A DNA stretch of 64,000 bases from Microbacterium sorbitolivorans (GCF_003327285.1 NZ_KZ848473.1:558001-622000); one strand, 5' to 3'. Counted from the stretch's first letter, positions 49,197-56,300 are shown. The notes: generated by a model not told the origin, from the letters alone. Numbers and translations are program-made.

Positions 49197-49820
49197 ATGA
49201 AGATCCAGTTCGCGATCGACACCCTCACCACCGCCCACGCCCTCGAGCTCGCGACCGCCGCGGCCGCGCACGTCGACGTGCTCGAGCTCGGCACGCCCCT
49301 CATCAAGTCGGAGGGCCTCTCGGCCATCACCGCGATGAAGGAAGCCTTCCCCGACAAGATCGTCTTCGCCGACCTCAAGACCATGGACGCGGGCGAGCTC
49401 GAGGCCGACATTGCCTTCAAGGCGGGCGCCGACCTCGTCACCGTGCTCGGTGTCGCCGACGACAGCACGATCGCCGGTGCTGTGAAGGCCGCCAAGGCCC
49501 ACGGCAAGGGCATCGTCGTCGACCTCATCGGTGTCGCCGACAAGGCGAGCCGCGCCCGCGAGGTCGTCGAGCTCGGCGCCGAGTACGTCGAGATGCACGC
49601 GGGCCTCGACGAGCAGGCCCAGCCGGGCTACTCGCTCGACGCGCTGCTCGAGGCCGGTAAGGCCGCGGGCGTGCCGTTCTCGGTCGCGGGCGGCGTGAAC
49701 GCCTCGTCGATCGCCGCGGTCAAGGCCGCCGGCGCACAGCTCGCAGTCGCCGGTGGCGCCCTGTACGGTGCCGCCGACGTGACCGCCGCCGCGGCGGAAC
49801 TCCGCGCGGCCGCCGAGTAA
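49197..49820 (+). CDS. hxlA: 3-hexulose-6-phosphate synthase
   Basis: A 207-residue TIM barrel of the OMP-decarboxylase suprafamily that joins formaldehyde to ribulose 5-phosphate. The core motifs are DVLELGTPLIKSEGL, IVFADLKTMDAGELEADIAFKAGADLVTVLG with the D-x-K-x-x-D catalytic set, and VAGGVNASSI for phosphate binding. ATG 49197 has the weak site GACGGGA upstream. A strong terminator at 49831-49871 closes the two-gene operon. No formaldehyde dehydrogenase gene is nearby. Confidence 0.95.
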   Translation: MKIQFAIDTLTTAHALELATAAAAHVDVLELGTPLIKSEGLSAITAMKEAFPDKIVFADLKTMDAGELEADIAFKAGADLVTVLGVADDSTIAGAVKAAKAHGKGIVVDLIGVADKASRAREVVELGAEYVEMHAGLDEQAQPGYSLDALLEAGKAAGVPFSVAGGVNASSIAAVKAAGAQLAVAGGALYGAADVTAAAAELRAAAE

Positions 49821-49830
49821 CACCTCCTGC

Positions 49831-49871
49831 GGCCACGGCCGTGGCTACTACCCGGCCGTGGCCCCTTTTTT
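49831..49871 (+). terminator. Terminator after hxlA
   Basis: GGCCACGGCC (49831-49840) pairs with GGCCGTGGCC (49854-49863), and six T residues follow at 49866-49871. Confidence 0.9.
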
Positions 49872-49886
49872 CTCTGGTAGCCCTCC

Positions 49887-49974
49887 CGTACACAACGACG
49901 CAAGTTTTTGACGAGATCCGGGTAGGCACCGGTTTCCCGACGCCCCAGGGCAAAAATTTGCGTCGTTGTGTACG
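49887..49974. repeat. 88-bp long inverted repeat (24-bp arms)
   Basis: The left arm begins GTACACAACGACGCAA at 49888 and the right arm ends TTGCGTCGTTGTGTAC at 49973. Together with a flanking C-G pair, the arms are 24 bp with one mismatch and surround a GC-rich 40-base loop (49911-49950). The arms are AT-rich at the inner edge. There is no coding potential and no flanking duplication was evident. It may be a dispersed palindromic element, an extruding cruciform or a backup terminator between hxlA and the VOC gene. Confidence 0.75.
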
Positions 49975-49987
49975 CCGGGGTGCGGCG

Positions 49988-49993
49988 TAGCAT
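49988..49993 (+). promoter_or_regulatory. Leaderless-type -10 element (TAGCAT)
   Basis: TAGCAT ends six bases before ATG 50000 of the VOC gene. It begins 14 bases after the long inverted repeat. Confidence 0.45.
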
Positions 49994-49999
49994 CGGGGC

Positions 50000-50401
50000 A
50001 TGACCGTTCCCGTGCCGTACCTGCTGTTCCCCGGATTCGCCGCCGAGGCGCTCGAGTTCTACCGGGGCGCGTTCGGCGGAGAGGTCCGGAGCTTCACGTA
50101 CGATCAGTTCGGTCGCACCGACGGCCCGCCGACCGATATCGCGCACGGGCAGCTCGACGGCCCCGTCACGCTCTTCGCCTCGGACGCGGGCGGCGATGAG
50201 GATGCGGTGCACATGGTCGGGATGTTCCTCTCGCTGCTCGGTGCGGCGGATTCGGAGACCCTCCGGCGTTGGTACGACGCGCTCGCTGACGGAGGTCGAG
50301 TCATCGATCCGCTCCAGGAACGCCCGTGGGGCGATTCCGACGGCACCGTCGTCGACCGCTTCGGAGTGCGCTGGCTGATCGGCTATCAGGGCCAGGAATA
50401 G
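50000..50401 (+). CDS. VOC/PhnB-like glyoxalase-fold protein
   Basis: A 133-residue protein with the PhnB-like pattern VPYLLFPGFAAEALEFYRGAFGGEV and FGRTDGPPTDIAHGQL, and a C-terminal PWGDSDGTVVDRFGVRWLIGY. This VOC subgroup covers metal-binding lyase and resistance proteins as well as members of unknown role. No specific metal set is certain. It starts 26 bases after the long inverted repeat and ends eight bases before the palindrome of the next gene. Confidence 0.85.
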   Translation: MTVPVPYLLFPGFAAEALEFYRGAFGGEVRSFTYDQFGRTDGPPTDIAHGQLDGPVTLFASDAGGDEDAVHMVGMFLSLLGAADSETLRRWYDALADGGRVIDPLQERPWGDSDGTVVDRFGVRWLIGYQGQE

Positions 50402-50408
50402 TGCACAC

Positions 50409-50435
50409 CAAATATGCACACAAAGTGTATATTTG
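50409..50435. promoter_or_regulatory. 27-bp AT-rich palindrome immediately before the HTH-carbamoyltransferase gene
   Basis: CAAATATGCAC (50409-50419) and GTGTATATTTG (50425-50435) are inverted copies matching at 10 of 11 positions around a 5-base centre. The palindrome ends four bases before ATG 50440, so a bound protein would block transcription or initiation. A second TGCACAC lies at 50402-50408. Confidence 0.7.
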
Positions 50436-50439
50436 AGGC

Positions 50440-51711
50440 ATGAGCCTGAATCAGCAGTCGATCCTGCGCGACGCGATGCGCCGCCTCAACCTCACCCGTG
50501 ACGAGTTCAGCGCGCGCATCGAGGTCAAGCGCCGCACGCTCGACTCGTGGCTCGTTCCGGCGGCGTCGGCGGGCGCGCGCACGATGCCCAGCACGACGCG
50601 CCTGCTCATCGAACACCTGCTGAAGGACGCGGGTCTCGCCGCGGCCTCCATCGAACCCGCCGACGAGCCCGGCTTCGGCGGCAGCCGCCACCTACTGTCG
50701 GTCGATCAGTTCGACCGCGCGGGGCTCGAGCGCTTCATCCGCGTGGCCGACGTCATGCAGCCGTTCGCCGCGCGTCAGGAGACGACGCGCGTGCTCGAGG
50801 GTGCCGTCCTCTCGAACCTGTTCTTCGAGGCGAGCACCCGCACGCGCCTCTCGTTCGGCGCCGCGTTCGCCCGCCTCGGCGGCACGGTGCTCGACACCAC
50901 CGGCATGACCTTCTCGTCGATGGCGAAGGGCGAGTCGATCTACGACACCTCACGCGTCATCGCCGGATACGCCGACGCGATCGTCGTTCGGCACCCCGAC
51001 GAGGGATCCGTTGCCCAGTTCGCGGCCGCGAGCAACGTTCCCGTGCTCAACGCGGGCGACGGAGCGGGGGAGCACCCCAGCCAGGCGCTGCTCGACATCT
51101 ACACAATCCAGCGCGAGTTCTCGTTCCTCGGCAAGCGCATCGACGGCGCCCACATCGCGATGCTCGGCGACCTGCGGTACGGCCGCACGGTGCACTCGCT
51201 CGCGCGCCTCCTGTCGCTCTACAACGACCTGACCTTTACGCTCTACGCGCCGAAGCAGCTCGAGATGCCCGAGCACATCGTCGAGCTCGTGCGCGCGAAG
51301 GGCCACACCGTCGAGATCTGCGCGACGCCGGCAGATGCGATGGCGGGCGCCGACGCGGTCTACGCGACGCGGATCCAGCTGGAGCGCATGAGCGAGGCGG
51401 CCGGCGCCGAGTTCACCGATTACCGCATCGATCAGGCGATGATCGACGCGCATCTCCCGGCCGACGCTCTCCTGATGCACCCGCTCCCGCGCGACTCGCG
51501 CGAGGGAGCCGCCGATCTCTCCTCCGAGATCGTCTCGGATCCGCGATTGGCGATCTTCCGCCAGGCCGACAACGGCGTCGCGGTGCGCATGGCGATTTTC
51601 ACCGAGGCGCTGAGCGTCTCGCACCTCGTGACGCGCAGCGCGACCCCGGTGCCGTGGTTCGTTCCGGCGACCTACGGATCCGACGACGCGACCCTGCTCC
51701 CGGATCACTGA
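50440..51711 (+). CDS. Aspartate/ornithine carbamoyltransferase-family enzyme with an N-terminal helix-turn-helix-like domain
   Basis: 423 residues. Residues ~85-423 form a complete carbamoyltransferase: carbamoyl-phosphate loop ASTRTRLSFG (131-140), MAKGESIYDTSRVIAGYADAIVVRHP, NAGDGAGEHPSQALLDIYTI, LRYGRTVHSLARLL and MHPLPR. The spacing and HPSQALLD favour an aspartate carbamoyltransferase. Residues 1-~65 (SILRDAMRRLNLTRDEFSARIEVKRRTLDSWL) look like a small helix-turn-helix of the repressor type, absent from housekeeping PyrB. A 27-bp palindrome directly upstream suggests self-regulation. Substrate and DNA binding are inferred. Confidence 0.85.
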   Translation: MSLNQQSILRDAMRRLNLTRDEFSARIEVKRRTLDSWLVPAASAGARTMPSTTRLLIEHLLKDAGLAAASIEPADEPGFGGSRHLLSVDQFDRAGLERFIRVADVMQPFAARQETTRVLEGAVLSNLFFEASTRTRLSFGAAFARLGGTVLDTTGMTFSSMAKGESIYDTSRVIAGYADAIVVRHPDEGSVAQFAAASNVPVLNAGDGAGEHPSQALLDIYTIQREFSFLGKRIDGAHIAMLGDLRYGRTVHSLARLLSLYNDLTFTLYAPKQLEMPEHIVELVRAKGHTVEICATPADAMAGADAVYATRIQLERMSEAAGAEFTDYRIDQAMIDAHLPADALLMHPLPRDSREGAADLSSEIVSDPRLAIFRQADNGVAVRMAIFTEALSVSHLVTRSATPVPWFVPATYGSDDATLLPDH

Positions 51712-51717
51712 GCCGGT

Positions 51718-52269
51718 ATGGCTATTGAGGTCGTTCCCGCCGACCCCGCCTGGCCCGAGCAGTTCCGCCGGGTGGAGGAAGATCTGACGGCGGCGCTCAG
51801 GGGCGTGCCGGTGATCGCGATCGAGCACGTCGGATCCACGTCGGTGCCGGGGCTCGCGGCGAAGCCCGTGCTCGACATCGACGTCGTCGTGGCGCGCACC
51901 TCGGTGGCGGGCGCCATCGCAGCGCTCGAGCGCGCCCGCTATCGCCACCGCGGCGACCTCGGCGTCTCAGGCCGCGAGGCGTTCGAAGCGCCTGACGCGG
52001 ATCCGCGCCGCCACGTCTACGTGTGCGTCGAGGGCACGCTGCACCTGCGCAACCACCTCGCGGTGCGCCGGGTGCTGCGTGAGAACGACGAGCTTCGGCA
52101 GCGCTACGCCGCCACCAAGCAGACGCTCGCGAGCGACCCCGACATGGACATCGACCGGTACCTGGCCGGCAAGTCGGCGGTCCTGCAGGAGGTCCTCGCA
52201 CTTTCGGACCTCACAGGGGACGAGAAGGCCCAGATCCTGCGGCTGAACACGGGCGGGCCTGCTACCTGA
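51718..52269 (+). CDS. GrpB/UPF0157 family nucleotidyltransferase-fold protein
   Basis: A 183-residue protein with the GrpB signature IEHVGSTSVPGLAAKPVLDIDVVV, which resembles a nucleotidyltransferase core (G-S, D-x-D), then LRNHLAVRRVLRENDELRQRYAATKQ and the C-terminal GKSAVLQEVL. Family members occur alone or fused to dephospho-CoA kinase; activity is unproven. ATG 51718 comes six bases after the carbamoyltransferase stop with no separate promoter, so the two are probably co-transcribed. It overlaps the convergent permease gene by eight bases. Confidence 0.88.
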   Translation: MAIEVVPADPAWPEQFRRVEEDLTAALRGVPVIAIEHVGSTSVPGLAAKPVLDIDVVVARTSVAGAIAALERARYRHRGDLGVSGREAFEAPDADPRRHVYVCVEGTLHLRNHLAVRRVLRENDELRQRYAATKQTLASDPDMDIDRYLAGKSAVLQEVLALSDLTGDEKAQILRLNTGGPAT

Positions 52270-53206
52270 CGAGCCGCGGCACGGCGCGCACCATGACGAC
52301 CATCGCGACGAGCTCGACGAGGGTCTGCGTGACCACGGCGAGCGGCGCGAGCTCGAAGCCCGCGGGGAGCGCGATCACGAGCGGCAACACGACGAGAGAA
52401 TTGCGTGTCACGCCGCTAAACACGATCGCGCGCCGGCCCGCCGGATCCGTGCGCGCCGCGCGCCCCAGAAGGATCCCGACGGGCACCATGACGAGCGCGA
52501 ACGCGGAGTAGACGGCGATCGCGCGCGGGAGCGCGTGGAGGTGGGCGCCGACGCCCGCGATCTGCGACGCGACCACCGCCGCGAGCGTGAGCATCATGAG
52601 CGGCACCATCATCCCGAGGGCGCGGCGCTCGAACGCCCGCGCCCACGCGGCGCGCGACGCGAGAAACTGCGTCGCGGCCGCGAGCGCCATCGGCACGACG
52701 ATCAACACGACGAGCGCCTCCACGAACGGCGCGGGTTCGATCGCCGACGCGATCTCGGATCCCATGAACACCCGCAGGTACGCGGGCAACGCGACCATCT
52801 GGGCGAGCAGCAATAGGGGAGCGGCGGCGAGCAACCGGTCGGCGGATCCGCCGGCGAGGCCCGCGAAGACGATCACGTAGTCGACGCACGGCGCGAGCAA
52901 CACGAACAGCACCCCGGCGAGCAGCGCCTGGTCGTCGGCGACGACGCGAGAGAGGAGCCAGGCAATCGGCGGCACGACGACGAAGTTGAGCACCCCGAGC
53001 GTGACGAGAAAGCGGGAATCCCGGAGCGACGACCGGATCCGCGCGAACGGCACGCCGAGGAAGGTCACGTAGAGCAGCAGCGCGAGGGCCGGGCTCACGG
53101 CGTGCCCGGCCGGATCCGCGATCGCGGGGGACAGCAGCCCCGCGGCGGCGCCGGCGGCGAGCGCGCCGAGATACATCGCGACCTGGTGCCGCTCGAGCCA
53201 ATTCAT
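52262..53206 (-). CDS. BASS/ACR3-superfamily permease (arsenic resistance-like)
   Basis: A 314-residue membrane protein with about ten helices. The motif FVLLAPCVDYVIVFAGLAGGSADRLLAA in the fourth-fifth helix region and SGVTRNSLVVLPLVIALP near the C-terminus match the actinobacterial arsenic resistance protein branch of the bile acid:sodium symporter superfamily. The ACR3 cysteine is present in APCVDY. No arsR or arsC lies nearby, so arsenite export is a guess. It is divergent from the DszC-like gene across a 182-base gap with palindromes. Confidence 0.8.
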   Translation of the reverse strand: MNWLERHQVAMYLGALAAGAAAGLLSPAIADPAGHAVSPALALLLYVTFLGVPFARIRSSLRDSRFLVTLGVLNFVVVPPIAWLLSRVVADDQALLAGVLFVLLAPCVDYVIVFAGLAGGSADRLLAAAPLLLLAQMVALPAYLRVFMGSEIASAIEPAPFVEALVVLIVVPMALAAATQFLASRAAWARAFERRALGMMVPLMMLTLAAVVASQIAGVGAHLHALPRAIAVYSAFALVMVPVGILLGRAARTDPAGRRAIVFSGVTRNSLVVLPLVIALPAGFELAPLAVVTQTLVELVAMVVMVRAVPRLVR

Positions 53207-53242
53207 CGCTCATATTGTCGCAGGACGCGGCGGGCGGCCCTT

Positions 53243-53279
53243 TATGACGTCATAGTCATTCACGCGGCGTCACGCGGCG
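53243..53279. promoter_or_regulatory. TGACGTCA-type palindrome and tandem 10-bp repeat in a divergent promoter region
   Basis: TATGACGTCATA (53243-53254) is a perfect 12-bp palindrome. It is followed by two adjacent copies of TCACGCGGCG (53260-53279). Both lie between the divergent permease and flavoenzyme genes. The 182-base gap (53207-53388) otherwise shows only the ribosome binding site of the second gene. Confidence 0.5.
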
Positions 53280-53388
53280 ACCCTCGCGTTCACATTGATT
53301 GACACGCGTCGCGGCGCGGCCGGAAGGTTATCGACAAGCAGCGGACCACACCGGCTCCGCTCCATATTTCTCCGGGAGGAGATCCACC

Positions 53389-54639
53389 ATGACGAACGTC
53401 GACATCGCATCCGAGCGCACGGCTCTGCAGAACCGCTGGGCAGAGGTCGCGCGCCCCGAGACGGCCGAGGAGTGGCTCGCCCGCGCGGAGGAGGTCTCCG
53501 ACATCCTCGCGGTCGACGCCCTCGAGCGCGACCGCGCAAACGTCGCGCCCCACGCCGAGGTGCAGCTGCTGAAGGACGCCGGCCTCGTCACGGTTCTCGG
53601 GCCGAAGGCTCACGGCGGCGCGGAGCTTCCGTGGCACGTCGTCAACAAGATCGTGCGCATCATCGCGCGCGGCGACGGATCCATCGGGCAGCTGCTCGGA
53701 TACCACTACGTGTGGGCGTGGGCCGTGCGCCTCGTCGGCACCGAGGCCCAGATCGAGGCGGTGGAGGAGCAGTACACGAGCGGCAACCTCTTCTTCGGCG
53801 GGGCCGTGAACCCGCGCGACGCCGACCTCCGCATCACCGAGGACGGCGACGAGCTCGTCTTCAACGGCAGCAAGACCTTCTCGACGGGCGGCCGCGTCGC
53901 CGACCTCACCGTGCTCGAGGGCGTGCTCGAGGGCACCGAGACCCACGTGTTCGCAATCGTGTCGACCGACCAGCCCGGCATCGTCTTCCCCGGCAACTGG
54001 GACAACCTCGGCCAGCGCCTGACCGAGTCGGGCGGCGTCGAGATCCGCGATGTGCGAGTGGACTGGGCGGGCGCGGCGGGCTTCGTCGACCGCGTGTTCC
54101 AGCCGCTCGTCTACAACACCCTCAACGTGCCCGCGCTGCAGGCCGTGTTCAATAACTTCTACCTCGGCATCGCCGAAGGCGCGCTGCGCACCGCCGCGTC
54201 GTACACGCGCGAGCACACCCGCGCCTGGCCGTACGGCGGCAAGGGCAAGAAGCGCGGCACCGAGGAGTTCTACGTGCTCGAGGGCTACGGCGAGCTCGCC
54301 TCGAAGCTGTGGGCCGACGCCGCGCTGATCGATGCCGTCGACCTCGAGATCAGCGAGATCCTGCACGATGCCCGCGAGAACCTCACAGAGCGCCGTCGCG
54401 GCGAGATCGCCGTGCGCGTGGCTGCGGCGAAGCTGCGCATCATCGAGGACGGCCTCGAGGCGGCGACGAAGGTATTCGAGCTGACGGGCGCCCGTGCGAC
54501 GTCGAACTCGGTGGGCCTCGACATCTACTGGCGCAACCTCCGCACGCACAGCCTCCATGACCCGATCGCGTACAAGAAGCACGAGATCGGCCGCTTCGAG
54601 CTGCTGAACGAGATCCCCGAGCCCAGCTGGTACGCGTAA
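53389..54639 (+). CDS. Acyl-CoA dehydrogenase-fold flavin monooxygenase (DszC/SfnB-like)
   Basis: A 416-residue protein with the acyl-CoA dehydrogenase fold in order: N-terminal helical domain, middle beta domain (GGAVNPRDADLRITEDGDELVFNGSKTFSTGGRVADLTVL) and C-terminal helical domain (AAAKLRIIEDGLEAATKVFELTGARATSN, YWRNLRTHSLHDPIAYKKHEIG). The Asn/Arg and HSLHDPI pattern and the absence of the catalytic Glu loop match FMNH2-dependent monooxygenases such as DszC and SfnB, involved in sulfur scavenging. GGGAGGAG lies about 8 bases before ATG 53389. Substrate unknown. Confidence 0.88.
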   Translation: MTNVDIASERTALQNRWAEVARPETAEEWLARAEEVSDILAVDALERDRANVAPHAEVQLLKDAGLVTVLGPKAHGGAELPWHVVNKIVRIIARGDGSIGQLLGYHYVWAWAVRLVGTEAQIEAVEEQYTSGNLFFGGAVNPRDADLRITEDGDELVFNGSKTFSTGGRVADLTVLEGVLEGTETHVFAIVSTDQPGIVFPGNWDNLGQRLTESGGVEIRDVRVDWAGAAGFVDRVFQPLVYNTLNVPALQAVFNNFYLGIAEGALRTAASYTREHTRAWPYGGKGKKRGTEEFYVLEGYGELASKLWADAALIDAVDLEISEILHDARENLTERRRGEIAVRVAAAKLRIIEDGLEAATKVFELTGARATSNSVGLDIYWRNLRTHSLHDPIAYKKHEIGRFELLNEIPEPSWYA

Positions 54640-54649
54640 GCCGTTGTCG

Positions 54650-54736
54650 GTGCCTGTCGAATCTGCGTCATACGATCTAGAGGGCGAGGAAACTCGCCCG
54701 CTAGCGAGAGAAGTCACATGCAGATTCGACAGGCAC
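54650..54736 (+). promoter_or_regulatory. Perfect 17-bp inverted repeat enclosing a GNRA hairpin; right arm covers the GNAT start
   Basis: GTGCCTGTCGAATCTGC (54650-54666) is exactly complementary to GCAGATTCGACAGGCAC (54720-54736), which includes the G of the start ATG and the next five codons. Between them CTAG-x-GGGCGAG / CTCGCCC-x-CTAG (54677-54704) forms an 11-bp hairpin with a GAAA tetraloop. A possible -10 TACGAT lies at 54671-54676. It could act as an RNA switch or as a DNA operator. Confidence 0.6.
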
Positions 54737-55218
54737 AGGCGTCCGACGCCGCGGGCATCGCGGAGATCTATAACGACGCCGTCCTGAACACGACGGCGAT
54801 CTGGAACGACGCCACCGTCGATGAGGCGGACCGTGCCGCGTGGATTGCAGGGCGGCAGGGGAGCGGTTTCCCCGTCCTCGTCGCGGTCGACGGCGACGAG
54901 GTCGTCGGCTACGCGACCTACGGCGACTTCCGTCCGCACGACGGCTTCCGCCACACCGTCGAGCACTCGGTGTACGTGCGCGGAGACCAGCGCGGATCCG
55001 GCATCGGCAGGCAGCTCATGATGCACCTCGTCAATGCGGCACGCGAGAACGGCGTGCACGTCATGGTTGCGGCGATCGAGTCCGGCAACACCGGATCCCT
55101 GCGCCTGCATGAGAAGCTCGGCTTCGTCGAGACGGGCCGCATGCCCGAGGTCGGCACGAAGTTCGGCCGCTGGCTCGACCTCGTGCTGCTGCAGCTGATG
55201 CTTGACGGACCGCGATAG
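54718..55218 (+). CDS. GNAT N-acetyltransferase, phosphinothricin/methionine-sulfoximine type
   Basis: A 166-residue acetyltransferase of the PAT/MnaT group. The pattern is IRQAQASDAAGIAEIYNDAVLNTTAIWNDATVD, VGYATYGDFRPHDGFRHTVEHSVYVRGDQRGSGIGRQLM with the acetyl-CoA loop, and VMVAAIESGNTGSLRLHEKLGFVETGRMPEVGTKFGRWLDLVLLQL. Such enzymes acetylate L-amino acid analogues such as phosphinothricin and methionine sulfoximine. Its start codon lies in the right arm of a long inverted repeat. Its last 158 bases are overlapped on the other strand by the hydrolase frame. Confidence 0.92.
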   Translation: MQIRQAQASDAAGIAEIYNDAVLNTTAIWNDATVDEADRAAWIAGRQGSGFPVLVAVDGDEVVGYATYGDFRPHDGFRHTVEHSVYVRGDQRGSGIGRQLMMHLVNAARENGVHVMVAAIESGNTGSLRLHEKLGFVETGRMPEVGTKFGRWLDLVLLQLMLDGPR

Positions 55219-56029
55219 CGTGCGGTGATCCGTTACGCCCACGTTCATCGACGAAGGTGACCACCGCGCGGATCCATTGATCGAAAGCATCGAGGTGAGC
55301 GTCGTGCGACGCTTCGGCGAGGTCGACTCGGCGTGCGAAGGGATTGCGTTCCACGAACTCTGCTTTCTGCGCCTCGGTGAACGTGCCGCCGTCGGCGTAG
55401 ATGACGAGTGTGGGCGCGGCGACGCGCTCCCACTCGGTCCAGTGCTCGAGGCTGAGCGGGCGGATCGACTCGGCCATGATGTCGGCGTCGAAGCGCGGGC
55501 GAAGGCCATCCGGCTGCGCATCCATGTCGGCTGCCCATGCGTGATGGATGGGGGAGTCGCCGATGTCCGCCAACGCCGACTCGGGATCCGCAAACGGTGT
55601 CTTCCACGACGAGAAGTAGGCGCCGAGCTTGTCCGCGTTATCGGGATTATCGCCACCGTGATTGCCCTCGAGGAGAATGAGCCGCGCCACGAGCTCCGGG
55701 TGTGCCGACGCAACAAGCATCGCGGTATGTGCGCCCATCGACTGGCCGATGAGAACGACGGGGGACGTAGCGACTCTCTCGATAACCGCTCTGACATCGG
55801 AGACGAACGCGGCTCTCGAGAGGTCGCGTGGCCGGCGCGTGCTGAGTCCGTGGCCACGCTGATCGACGAGCACCACCTTGCGGCCCGACAGCGCCTGCGC
55901 CGTGGGCACAAATTCACGCCCGCTGCCGGCCAGACCGTGCAAGATCACGACGGCAGGCTCGGCGCCCTCGAACACCTCGAACGAGATCTCCGTGCCGTCG
56001 AGCGTGACGATGCCGTGGCGTGTGCTCAT
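55061..56029 (-). CDS. Alpha/beta hydrolase with an antisense C-terminal extension
   Basis: A 322-residue frame. The canonical fold is at residues 1-~270: oxyanion VVILHGLAGSGREF, VDQRGHGLST, nucleophile S97 in LIGQSMGAHTAML, acid in LVIYADGGTF and the His region ASHDAHLDAFDQWI. The family normally ends soon after this helix (VVTFVDERG). Here the frame continues about 50 residues of Arg/Ser/Ala-rich sequence antisense to the GNAT gene and stops at 55061. A lost stop or a one-base shift is likely. The SCO4848-like gene ends five bases upstream, so they may be co-transcribed. Confidence 0.8.
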   Translation of the reverse strand: MSTRHGIVTLDGTEISFEVFEGAEPAVVILHGLAGSGREFVPTAQALSGRKVVLVDQRGHGLSTRRPRDLSRAAFVSDVRAVIERVATSPVVLIGQSMGAHTAMLVASAHPELVARLILLEGNHGGDNPDNADKLGAYFSSWKTPFADPESALADIGDSPIHHAWAADMDAQPDGLRPRFDADIMAESIRPLSLEHWTEWERVAAPTLVIYADGGTFTEAQKAEFVERNPFARRVDLAEASHDAHLDAFDQWIRAVVTFVDERGRNGSPHAIAVRQASAAAARGRASGRTSCRPRACGPSRRSRASHAGAGIRCCRTRSPQP

Positions 56030-56034
56030 GGCTG

Positions 56035-56256
56035 TCAGTCGAACCCGCCCGCGAGCGCGGCGATGCCCGCGAAAAGCGACAGCGCCGCCATCACCATCGC
56101 CGCGATGAAGATATACAGGTGCACGGTGAAGAAGGTGGTGACCTTGCCGTTGGCGTCTCGCGCACGCGGATCCTTCACGACGCGCCGAAAGAAGTTCGGC
56201 CAGGTGAGAGCGTTGAAAGCGGCGTTGAGGAAGAGAATGACGGCGAGTGTGGTCAT
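56035..56256 (-). CDS. SCO4848-family small membrane protein
   Basis: A 73-residue protein with two helices (about 2-18 and 42-67) and the conserved loop FNALTWPNFFRRVVKDPRARD, then FFTVHLYIFIAAMVM. This matches the actinobacterial SCO4848 family of unknown function. ATG 56256 is preferred to an in-frame ATG at 56274 because TACGCT ends exactly six bases before it. The alpha/beta hydrolase gene follows five bases downstream. Confidence 0.85.
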   Translation of the reverse strand: MTTLAVILFLNAAFNALTWPNFFRRVVKDPRARDANGKVTTFFTVHLYIFIAAMVMAALSLFAGIAALAGGFD

Positions 56257-56262
56257 CCCATC

Positions 56263-56268
56263 AGCGTA
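56263..56268 (-). promoter_or_regulatory. Leaderless-type -10 element (TACGCT)
   Basis: On the minus strand TACGCT ends six bases before ATG 56256. It supports the shorter start of the SCO4848-like gene. Confidence 0.5.
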
Positions 56269-56287
56269 TGGCACGCGCGTCGACGCC

Positions 56288-56293
56288 TAGGCT
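56288..56293 (+). promoter_or_regulatory. Leaderless-type -10 element (TAGGCT)
   Basis: TAGGCT ends seven bases before ATG 56301 of the NUDIX-GNAT fusion gene, in the 44-base divergent gap. Confidence 0.55.
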
Positions 56294-56300
56294 GTGAGGC

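Noticed and set aside
49887..49974. A CRISPR-like or tRNA-derived attachment site
   Set aside because: There is only one inverted repeat, no direct-repeat array, no integrase gene and no tRNA fragment nearby.
50440..51711. Calling this gene the housekeeping pyrB
   Set aside because: Core motifs fit, but the extra N-terminal domain, the private palindrome and the absence of pyrR, pyrC or carAB neighbours make an ordinary pyrB assignment unsafe.
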